In this document: in pieces, positions 27,398-34,453 of the stretch | How positions within the stretch are numbered: the first letter of the stretch is position 1 | How the letters are laid out: the number at the start of each line of letters is the position of its first letter | Assembly: GCA_050251715.1 (NCBI GenBank) | Contig: JBFWMG010000004.1 | Span: 148,291-212,290, forward strand | Direction: 5' to 3' | DNA: 64,000 bases | Origin: JBFWMG01 sp050251715 | GTDB lineage: Bacteria > Desulfobacterota > Desulfovibrionia > Desulfovibrionales > Desulfovibrionaceae | Made by a program: the position numbers and the translations under genes | Notes under the pieces: model-generated | What the model was told of the DNA's origin: nothing | The model's input: only the letters and a program-made list of their open reading frames with translations | The model's database searches: none

Positions 27398-28618
27398 ATG
27401 CAGATCGGCGCATATCGTTTCGACAGGATGGAGTTGGCGGGGTCGCTGGGCGACCTGGGCACCTTGCTGCCCATCTCCCTGGGCCTCATTCTCGGCAACG
27501 GCATCAGCCCGGCCGGACTGTTCTTTTCCGTGGGGCTCTTCTACATCGTCGCGGGCGGCTATTTTCGCGTTCCCATCGCGGTGCAGCCCATGAAGGTCAT
27601 CGGCGCCTACGCCATCGCCACGGCGGCCACAACCCTGCAAATCCAGGCCGCGGGCCTGCTCATGGCCGTGGTGCTGGGCGTGCTGGCGGCGGCCAAGCCC
27701 GTGGAGAACCTGCTGCGGGCCATCCCGCGCGGCGTGATACGCGGGGTGCAGCTGTCCACGGGCATACTGCTCGCCTCGCGCGGGCTCGGCTTCATCGCGG
27801 GCACATCCTCCTTCCAAAAGCTCCTGGGCAAGGCCGAACCCTATCTGGCCGTCCAGGGCATCGGGCCCATCCCCCTCGGCATCGTGCTCGGCGTCATCTT
27901 CTTCTTCGTCACCCTGCGCTACCTGAACAGCCGCACCATGCCCGCCGGGCTGGTGGTCGTGCTGGGAGGCATGCTGGTGGGCCTGATCCTGGGCGCGAGC
28001 CAGGAACTCAAGGGGATGGAACTCGGTTTCGGCATCCCCCCGCTCCTTCCCTATGGCTGGCCGTCCTGGGCGGACCTCTCCCTGGCCTTCGTGGTCATGG
28101 TGCTGCCGCAAACGCCCATGACCATAGGCAACGCGGTGCTGGCCAACATGGATCTGTCGCAGCAGTATTTTCCCGAGGGCAGCGCCCGCATGACCAGCCG
28201 AGGCCTGTGCACCAGCATGGCCGCGGCCAACGTGCTCAGCTTCCTCTTTGGCGGCATGCCGCTGTGCCACGGCGCGGGCGGGCTGGCGGCCCACTACCGT
28301 TTCGGCGCGCGCACGGCGGGCTCCAACATCATCATCGGCGGTTTCTTCCTGTTCCTGGCCCTGGTTTTGGGCGACAAGGCGCCGGGCATGGTGCGGCTCC
28401 TGCCCTTGTCGATCATGGGCGTGATGCTGGTCTTTGCCGGGCTGCAACTGTGCACCACCATCAGCGACCTGCTGCTGGCGGGGGCGCAGGACGGCAAGCG
28501 GCATCTCTTCGTGGCGCTCCTGATGCTCGCGCTGACCCTGGCGGGCAACCTGGCCCTGGCCTTCTGCGTGGGCATTGCCCTGGACTGGGCCTTGCGCCGC
28601 AACTGGGTATCCATCTAA
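27398..28618 (+). CDS. MOT1-like molybdate/sulfate transporter
   Basis: A 406-residue membrane protein with about 10-12 helices. The motif PIAVQPMKVIGAYA is the MOT1 signature PxxxQPMKxI, and LGDLGTLLPISLGLI at the N-terminus also matches. MOT1 proteins take up molybdate with high affinity; bacterial relatives are annotated as sulfate or molybdate transporters. In a sulfate reducer molybdate or tungstate for formate dehydrogenase is plausible. No gene is evident in the 162-bp gap upstream, which holds a short GC-rich inverted repeat. Confidence 0.83.
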   Translation: MQIGAYRFDRMELAGSLGDLGTLLPISLGLILGNGISPAGLFFSVGLFYIVAGGYFRVPIAVQPMKVIGAYAIATAATTLQIQAAGLLMAVVLGVLAAAKPVENLLRAIPRGVIRGVQLSTGILLASRGLGFIAGTSSFQKLLGKAEPYLAVQGIGPIPLGIVLGVIFFFVTLRYLNSRTMPAGLVVVLGGMLVGLILGASQELKGMELGFGIPPLLPYGWPSWADLSLAFVVMVLPQTPMTIGNAVLANMDLSQQYFPEGSARMTSRGLCTSMAAANVLSFLFGGMPLCHGAGGLAAHYRFGARTAGSNIIIGGFFLFLALVLGDKAPGMVRLLPLSIMGVMLVFAGLQLCTTISDLLLAGAQDGKRHLFVALLMLALTLAGNLALAFCVGIALDWALRRNWVSI

Positions 28619-28772
28619 GCGCATCACCAGGGCGCGGGGGGCGGACGCATGGCGTGCCCCCCGCGCCCGGCGTGCGCGCGGCACGCCCCGGCGGCGCGTA
28701 CCGGCCGTTTTGCAACCTTCTGAAACCTGACGCCTTGCCTTGGCGGGCGATGCGGTATACCCATTCACCATC

Positions 28773-29933
28773 ATGAACGGTCACAACGCCGCCACGCCCG
28801 CACCGCCGCACAGGCCGCCCGCCGGGCCGCCCCCCATGCCCCCCAACGAGCCGTTGCGGGATCTGCGTCCCTTTGTGGTGCTGCTGCTGACGGGTACGCT
28901 GGTGTTGGCGTGGCGCATTCTGGCGCCGTTCACGCATCCCATCATCTTCGCCATCATCCTGGCCTCGCTGCTCTCGCCGCTGCAAACGCGGCTTGAACTG
29001 CTGTACCGGGGGCACAAGAGCATGGCGGCGCTCACCATCACGCTGCTGGCGGCGGTGGCCATCGTCCTGCCGTGCATGCTGTTCCTGTCGGCCCTGGTCA
29101 ACGAGGGCGTGCGCTCGCTGGCCACCATCCGCAACTGGGTGGACACCGGGGGCGCGGACAAGCTGTTCGACAACCCCCTGCTGCTCGACGTGACGCAGTG
29201 GGTGCAGGCCCGCCTGGGGCGGCTGGCCGGACCGCACCTGAACCTGCGCGAACAGCTCATGATGGCCAGCCAGAAATCGGCCCAGGCGCTTTTGGACAGC
29301 GGGGCGGGCATTGTGGGCAACGTGGCCACCGTGGCCATGCAGTTTTCCATCATGCTCTTCGTGCTCTATTTTCTGGTGCGCGACGGGCGCGGCATGGTGG
29401 CCTACATCCGCCGCCTGTCGCCGCTGTCGGACATGCAGGAGGACCGGATCTTCGACAAGATGCGCGCCGTGTCCAAGTCCGTGATGGTGGGCAGCTTTCT
29501 GACCGGGATGATCCAGGGCGTCATAGGCGGCCTGGGCTTCGCCATGGTGGGCATCCCTCCCCTGTTCTGGGGCGCGGTCATGGGATTCGCCTCGCTCATT
29601 CCCATCGTGGGCACGGGCCTGGTGTGGATTCCGGCCTCGGCCTACATGTTCATCGTGGGCCGCTGGGAGGCCGCGCTGTTCCTTTCGCTGTGGTGCGCGG
29701 TGCTGCTGGGCGGGGTGGACAACTTCGTGCGTCCGCTGCTCATGCGGGGCAAGGGAGGCCTGTCGCCGCTGTACATCTTCCTGGCCGTGCTGGGCGGGGT
29801 GCAGGCCTTCGGTTTTGTGGGCCTCTTGTACGGCCCGCTCATCATCAGCCTCACGGCGGTCATCCTGTTCACCTACGACGAGGTGTTCCATGGCCCCACG
29901 CAGGGTACCAACCCTGTGGATCCCATGCCGTAA
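28773..29933 (+). CDS. AI-2E family (PerM-type) membrane protein
   Basis: A 386-residue protein of PF01594 type. It has a Pro-rich cytoplasmic N-terminus, helices from about residue 35, a long soluble loop (90-180), and a C-terminal helix bundle with FLTGMIQGVIGGLGFAMVGIPPLFWGAVMGF and the late GPLIISLTAVIL. Members include the E. coli AI-2 exporter and sodium-proton antiporters, so function is uncertain. Start 28773 (MNGHNA) chosen; there is no clear ribosome site, and an ATG 33 bp upstream is the alternative. Confidence 0.82.
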   Translation: MNGHNAATPAPPHRPPAGPPPMPPNEPLRDLRPFVVLLLTGTLVLAWRILAPFTHPIIFAIILASLLSPLQTRLELLYRGHKSMAALTITLLAAVAIVLPCMLFLSALVNEGVRSLATIRNWVDTGGADKLFDNPLLLDVTQWVQARLGRLAGPHLNLREQLMMASQKSAQALLDSGAGIVGNVATVAMQFSIMLFVLYFLVRDGRGMVAYIRRLSPLSDMQEDRIFDKMRAVSKSVMVGSFLTGMIQGVIGGLGFAMVGIPPLFWGAVMGFASLIPIVGTGLVWIPASAYMFIVGRWEAALFLSLWCAVLLGGVDNFVRPLLMRGKGGLSPLYIFLAVLGGVQAFGFVGLLYGPLIISLTAVILFTYDEVFHGPTQGTNPVDPMP

Positions 29934-30118
29934 CCATCCGGCATTCTTTCTATTTCCATCTTTATCCGCGCGGCGTCAGCGTCGGCATTCCGACGCGGTG
30001 GCGGCCATTTTTGCCCACCTCTCCAACCAAGCAGCCGGAACAGCGCCTTTTTCATAAAAAGGCAGAAATCTTGCATGCCAAGCCGCAGAATGCGAGCCAC
30101 CCCAGCAAGGAGCATCCC

Positions 30119-30574
30119 ATGCCCGCAACCATCCTGGCCGTGGAAGACAACCCGGCGCTGCTGCTGCTCATCAAACGGTTTCTGCAACGCGACGGCCATG
30201 CCGTGATCGCGGCCAGTAACGGCGTCGAGGCGCTGGCCGCCATGCCCGCCCGGCCCGACTGCATCATCACCGATCTGTACATGCCCGAGATGGACGGATT
30301 CGATCTCATCATGGCCCTGCGCGACAGCCCGCGCTTCGACAACGTGCCCATCATCCTGCTGTCCGGCGAGACCGACGAGGCGACCCTGGGCATTGCCCGC
30401 GAACTGGGCGCGGACCTCATCCTGGGCAAGCCCTTCAGCGTGGAGACCCTGCGCGAGGCCGTGGCAAGCGCCCTGCCCATGCGGACGCCCACCCCCGGCG
30501 CGGCGACTGGCCCGTACAAGGCAAACACCCGGCACGAGACGGACGGGGTCATGGACAACGCGGCGAACTGGTAG
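30119..30574 (+). CDS. Receiver-only response regulator
   Basis: A 151-residue CheY-like protein. The acidic pair is E9-D10, the phospho-acceptor is D52 (IITDLYMPEMDG), the switch Ser is S82 (ILLSGET) and the conserved Lys is K104 (LGKPFS). After the ~120-residue receiver there is a short, disordered-looking tail without an output domain. The ribosome site is AAGGAGCATCCC. No histidine kinase is adjacent, so its partner is elsewhere. Confidence 0.92.
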   Translation: MPATILAVEDNPALLLLIKRFLQRDGHAVIAASNGVEALAAMPARPDCIITDLYMPEMDGFDLIMALRDSPRFDNVPIILLSGETDEATLGIARELGADLILGKPFSVETLREAVASALPMRTPTPGAATGPYKANTRHETDGVMDNAANW

Positions 30575-30606
30575 CTCAAGGCTATCACCCCCACAAAACG
30601 ACGGGG

Positions 30607-30700
30607 CCACCGTGCGTGGCCCTCAGGTTGCTGACGAACCGCCATGCATCCCCGCTGTGTCTTTCTCGACGCCTTGCGGCTCACGGCGTCGGCTGAACCG
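30607..30700 (+). repeat. Composite dispersed repeat, left module, copy B
   Basis: TTGCTGACGAACCGCCATGC and TTGCGGCTCACGGCGTCGG are also found, with few changes, at 63744-63830. In that copy the segment forms a GCGGTTCAC / GTGAACCGC stem. The module lies directly after the response-regulator gene. Confidence 0.7.
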
Positions 30701-30730
30701 CCCTCCCTGTCCGCGTCCACAAACAGCAAG

Positions 30731-30886
30731 GCCGCCCGCCTGGGGAACTCGCTTGTCCCAACCGCATCCACCTCCCCAGCCAGCCGCCCGCCTGGGGAAC
30801 TCGCTTGTCCCAACCGCATCCACCTCCCCCGCCAGCCGCCCGCCTGGGGAACTCGTGTGTCCCAACCCTATCCACCTCCCCAGCCA
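30731..30886 (+). repeat. Tandem repeat, 3 x 52 bp
   Basis: Three consecutive units with starts at 30731, 30783 and 30835, each beginning GCCGCCCGCCTGGGGAACTC and ending in CCTCCCC(A/C)GCCAGC. The single units near 11688 (reversed) and 63852 show that this locus has undergone local expansion. Confidence 0.85.
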
Positions 30887-30925
30887 GCAGTTTTTGGGGA
30901 AAGAGAGAGGAGAGAGGATGGGGGT

Positions 30926-31007
30926 CCGGGGGAAGGAGAGAGGAGAGGGAAAACCCCTTTTTATGCTTGGAAAAAGGGGTTTTCCCTCTCCTCTCTCCTT
31001 CCCCCGG
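30926..31007. repeat. 82-bp near-perfect hairpin repeat, copy 2
   Basis: Same stem as 11561-11642 in the opposite orientation, with a TTATGCTTGGAA loop. It ends 26 bp from the stop codon of the convergent VOC gene, so it can act as a bidirectional terminator. No gene lies in 30575-31032. Confidence 0.85.
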
Positions 31008-31032
31008 CGCCTTGTCGGCACCTTGTGCGGCC

Positions 31033-31641
31033 TCACCCCTTGCGGCCTGACGACCACGCGTCGTTCGCCTCGTGCAGAAACACCTCGCCCTCGCCAGGAT
31101 ACACGGCCCGCTCCCCCGGCGGGGTGGGCGTTGTCACGGGCGGCCACGTGCCGGGCCTGGGTTCCGGCCCCTCCAGCGCGCCGGGCGTGGGTTGCGCGTC
31201 GGTCATGCGCGGGTGCGCGTGCACATCGGCGGCCTCGACCACCACGCTGAACTCCACGGGAATGCCGTTGGGATCAAAGGAATAGATGGAGTGGATGAAG
31301 CCGTGGTCCACGGCCTCGGACACCCAGAACCCGGCGGCCTCCAGCCGGTCGCGGATCTCCCACAGGTCGTCCTGCCCGGCCACGCCAAAGGAGATGTGGT
31401 CAAAGGCCGCCGGTCCCCGCACCGGCACGCCATGGTCCTTTTCGGGCAGGGGCAGCACGCCTGGCCATTCGAAAAAGGCGATCATGTCCGTGGGGGAAAT
31501 CTCGAAGAAATAGTGGCGGTACCCCGCATGCCCCAGCCCGGCCACCAGGCGCATGCCCAAGAGGTCGCGCCAGTAGCGGATGGTGGCGTCCATGTCGCCG
31601 GTGGCCATTGCCAGGTGGTTGATGCCGGTAAAACGTGCCAT
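31033..31641 (-). CDS. VOC family (glyoxalase/dioxygenase fold) protein
   Basis: A 202-residue protein with one VOC domain: GINHLAMATGDMDATIRYWRD at the start supplies the first metal His, FDHISFGVAG the second repeat, and YSFDPNGIPVEFSV the terminal Glu ligand. Residues after ~145 form a Pro-rich tail. The substrate is unknown; lactoylglutathione lyase is unlikely from length and missing signatures. It is transcribed alone, divergent from the APS kinase gene. Confidence 0.85.
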   Translation of the reverse strand: MARFTGINHLAMATGDMDATIRYWRDLLGMRLVAGLGHAGYRHYFFEISPTDMIAFFEWPGVLPLPEKDHGVPVRGPAAFDHISFGVAGQDDLWEIRDRLEAAGFWVSEAVDHGFIHSIYSFDPNGIPVEFSVVVEAADVHAHPRMTDAQPTPGALEGPEPRPGTWPPVTTPTPPGERAVYPGEGEVFLHEANDAWSSGRKG

Positions 31642-31843
31642 GCGCCCTCCTGTGGCGTACTGGTGTGAGTCGAAGCGTGGCGCCTGCTGTGCACTTTTTC
31701 CTTACTCCATTCCCTTGCGTATGGAAATGACGAGAGCCGTGCCGTGCCACCCCTGAGGCCATTGCCAGAAGTAAATAAATGGCACAAAATATGCTGATAA
31801 ATACGCGAAACGTCACTATTCCAACACGGGTAAGGAATACGCA

Positions 31844-32458
31844 ATGAGCTTCACACTCTGGTTCACGGGTCTTTCGGGTTCGGGCAAGACCACGCTTGCC
31901 AACGCCATCCACCTCGAACTCCGTTGCCGCGGGCTGCGGGTAGCGCTCCTGGACGGCGACATCGTGCGCCGCAACATCAGCCGGGGTCTGTCCTTCAGCC
32001 GCGCGGACCGCAACGCCAACGTGCGCCGCATCGGTTTCATCTGTCACCTGCTCAACCGCAACGGCGTAATCGGCATCGTCGCGGCCATCGCTCCCTATAC
32101 GGAAAGCCGCGACAACAACCGTGCACTACTCAACCAATATGTCGAGATCTTTTGCGACAGCCCGGTCGAGGTATGCGAGGCGCGTGACGTGAAAGGCCTG
32201 TACGCCCGTGCGCGACGCGGCGAGATTGAAGCCTTCACGGGCGTATCCGACCCGTATTATCCCCCCGAAAGACCTGAACTGCACATTTCCACATCTGCCC
32301 AGACCGTTGATGAGTCCGTGTCCACCATCGTGCGCTATCTCGAAGAGACGGGTCTGGCTACCATGGAGCGGGTTGTTGCCCCCGAAACCGTGCTGGCCGA
32401 AGAAAAAGCGTGGCGCGAAAGACTATACGCCCTCGGCTACCTGGCCAACGGCAAGTAA
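31844..32458 (+). CDS. cysC: Adenylylsulfate kinase
   Basis: Phosphorylates APS to PAPS. The 204-residue protein has the P-loop GLSGSGKTT (residues 9-17), LLDGDIVRRN and the APS-binding FSRADRNANVRRIG. Dissimilatory sulfate reduction uses APS directly, so a PAPS-forming enzyme points to sulfated glycans or lipids or an assimilatory route. No ATP sulfurylase or sulfotransferase is adjacent. TAAGGAATACGCA precedes the ATG. Base composition is slightly less GC-rich than the neighbours. Confidence 0.92.
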   Translation: MSFTLWFTGLSGSGKTTLANAIHLELRCRGLRVALLDGDIVRRNISRGLSFSRADRNANVRRIGFICHLLNRNGVIGIVAAIAPYTESRDNNRALLNQYVEIFCDSPVEVCEARDVKGLYARARRGEIEAFTGVSDPYYPPERPELHISTSAQTVDESVSTIVRYLEETGLATMERVVAPETVLAEEKAWRERLYALGYLANGK

Positions 32459-32591
32459 CTCGCCACGAACGCATCCCACATTCACGTCGAGCCCATCCTG
32501 CAGGCCGTGTTGACGCACCCTGCCCCCTCGGCTATCAGGCTGTTGGGCGGCGGACCAGGACGATGCGCCCGATTTTCCAAGGAGCTCATAG

Positions 32592-33869
32592 ATGCTTGAC
32601 CTGAAATTACTGCAAAAACGACCGGAAATCGTGCGCGACGCGCTGGCGCGGCGCAACGCGGCCGTCAGCATGGACACCTTCACCGCGCTGGACGAAAAGC
32701 GGCGCGCCCTGTTGTCCGAATCCGAAACCCTGAAGAGCGAACGCAACAAGGCGTCCGCCGAAGTGGCGCGGCTCAAGCGCGAAAAGCAGGACGCCTCGGC
32801 GTTCATCGAAACGCTGGGCGCATCCTCGGCGCGCATCAAGGAGCTGGACCAGGCGCTCGCGGACATCGACGCGGCCTTTGACGCATGGCTGCTCACCGTG
32901 CCCAACGTGCCGCACGAGTCCGTGCCCACGGGCCGCGACGAAAAGGACAACGTGGAAGTGAAGAAGTGGGGCGAAAAGCCCAGCTTCGACTTCACCCCCA
33001 AGAACCATTGGGATCTGGGCGTGGAACTCGGCGGGCTCGACTTCGAACGCGCGGCCAAGCTCACGGGCGCGCGGTTCGCGGTGTACTGGGGCTGGGCCGC
33101 GCGCATGGAACGCGCGCTCGCCGCGTACATGCTCGACATGCACACGCAACGCAACGGCTACACCGAGATCGTGCCGCCCTACATGGTCAACAGCGCCACC
33201 ATGCGCGGCACGGGCCAGCTGCCCAAGTTCGAGGAAGACCTGTTCAAGCTGCGCGACACGGACTACTACCTCATCCCCACGGCCGAGGTGCCGCTGACCA
33301 ACCTGCACAGCGGCGAGGTGCTGGCCGAGGACGACCTGCCGCGCGCCTACACCGCCTACACGCCCTGCTTCCGGTCCGAGGCGGGCAGCTATGGCAAGGA
33401 CATGCGGGGCATCATCCGCCAGCACCAGTTCACCAAGGTGGAGATGGTGCGCCTTGCGCATCCGGACCACTCCTACGAAGATCTGGAGCTGATGCTCGGC
33501 CACGCGGAGTCCATCCTGCAGGGGCTGGGGCTGGCCTACCGGGTCATCGTGCTGTGCACCGGCGACATGGGCTTTTCCGCGACCAAGACCTATGACATCG
33601 AGGTGTGGCTGCCGGGGCAGGACACGTACCGGGAGATCAGCTCCTGCTCCAACTGCGAGGACTTTCAGGCGCGCCGGGCCAACCTGCGCTACAAGCCCAA
33701 GGACGCCAAGAAGTCGGCCCTGGTGCACACGCTGAACGGTTCGGGCCTGGCCATCGGGCGCACCATGGTGGCCATCCTGGAGAACTACCAGCAGGCGGAC
33801 GGATCGGTGGTGGTGCCCGAGGCGCTGCGCCCGTACATGGGCGGCCTCTCGCACATCGTCCCGGCCTGA
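32592..33869 (+). CDS. serS: Seryl-tRNA synthetase
   Basis: Charges tRNA-Ser. The 425-residue class II synthetase has the N-terminal coiled-coil arm (about 30-105), motif 2 with FRSEAG and RQHQFTKVEMV, and motif 3 GSGLAIGRTMVAILENYQQ. Length and layout are typical. Ribosome site CAAGGAGCTCATAG; transcribed alone, ending before a tRNA gene. Confidence 0.98.
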   Translation: MLDLKLLQKRPEIVRDALARRNAAVSMDTFTALDEKRRALLSESETLKSERNKASAEVARLKREKQDASAFIETLGASSARIKELDQALADIDAAFDAWLLTVPNVPHESVPTGRDEKDNVEVKKWGEKPSFDFTPKNHWDLGVELGGLDFERAAKLTGARFAVYWGWAARMERALAAYMLDMHTQRNGYTEIVPPYMVNSATMRGTGQLPKFEEDLFKLRDTDYYLIPTAEVPLTNLHSGEVLAEDDLPRAYTAYTPCFRSEAGSYGKDMRGIIRQHQFTKVEMVRLAHPDHSYEDLELMLGHAESILQGLGLAYRVIVLCTGDMGFSATKTYDIEVWLPGQDTYREISSCSNCEDFQARRANLRYKPKDAKKSALVHTLNGSGLAIGRTMVAILENYQQADGSVVVPEALRPYMGGLSHIVPA

Positions 33870-33873
33870 TGCG

Positions 33874-33910
33874 CCACGCGGCGGCATAACGGCTTCCTCT
33901 TTGCCGCGTG
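33874..33910 (+). terminator. Hairpin after serS
   Basis: CACGCGGC / GCCGCGTG inverted repeat starting 5 bp after the serS stop. A weak or rho-assisted terminator, since there is no T run. Confidence 0.45.
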
Positions 33911-33924
33911 CGGGTATAATGTCC

Positions 33925-33954
33925 TTGACAGATCCGCCGATCAAGGACTATGAA
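33925..33954 (+). promoter_or_regulatory. Predicted sigma-70 promoter of tRNA-Lys
   Basis: TTGACA at 33925-33930 and TATGAA at 33949-33954 with an 18-bp spacer, placing transcription start just before the tRNA 5' end at 33969. Confidence 0.65.
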
Positions 33955-33968
33955 GCCTTCTCTTTTCA

Positions 33969-34044
33969 GGGCCGTTAACTCAGGCGGTAGAGTATCTGCC
34001 TTTTAAGCAGAGAGTCGTTGGTTCGATCCCAACACGGCCCACCA
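33969..34044 (+). tRNA. tRNA-Lys (anticodon UUU)
   Basis: 76-nt cloverleaf: acceptor GGGCCGT pairs with ACGGCCC, D-loop CTCAGGCGGTAGAG, anticodon stem-loop CTGCCTTTTAAGCAG with anticodon TTT, T-arm TTGGTTCGATCCCAA, and an encoded 3' CCA (34042-34044). Confidence 0.97.
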
Positions 34045-34056
34045 AGAAGACATCAG

Positions 34057-34095
34057 AAAACGGGTGGATTGCGAAATGGCAATCCGCCCGTTTTT
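34057..34095 (+). terminator. Rho-independent terminator of tRNA-Lys
   Basis: AACGGGTGGATTGC / GCAATCCGCCCGT stem with a GAAATG loop, followed by TTTTT. Twelve bases after the tRNA. Confidence 0.88.
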
Positions 34096-34453
34096 CGTTT
34101 TGCCCCTCATTTTTTCGTCCCGGTGTCCCCGATGTGCGTCCACCCCTCCCCATCATTCCCGCGCATGGGTGCCGGGCAACCGCAGCCCCCAACCGTTTCG
34201 CGCATCTCCAGACGGGCATCAACGTGCCGGAAGCAGCAGACAGCGACAAATAAATAATTTCATTTATAGTAAGAAAGTTATAGTGTGCCCTAGCCGATGA
34301 TACGGGTGGCCGGTGCGGGGCACATGCCGCCCGCCCATGGGAATCCGCCCAGGAACCCACCCGGTTCAGGGCTCTTGATGCACAACCTTCCTCCCAATCG
34401 GCGGTCGCGTTTTGAATCATCCTTATCAGCCGTGACACGTATACGGAGGGGAT
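34096..34453. other. Spacer between tRNA-Lys and cas3
   Basis: No gene seen. The region contains an AT-rich patch at about 34243-34290 (AAATAAATAATTTCATTTAT, then TTATAGTGTG) that may hold the cas3 promoter. There is no obvious integrase remnant or direct repeat of the tRNA 3' end. Confidence 0.5.

Noticed and set aside
26243..28774. 843-residue minus-strand open frame
   Set aside because: Antisense to the CDF and MOT1-like genes, no ribosome site, low-complexity composition.
34096..34453. Possible att site or integrase remnant beside tRNA-Lys
   Set aside because: No direct repeat of the tRNA 3' end and no integrase-like frame within the window.
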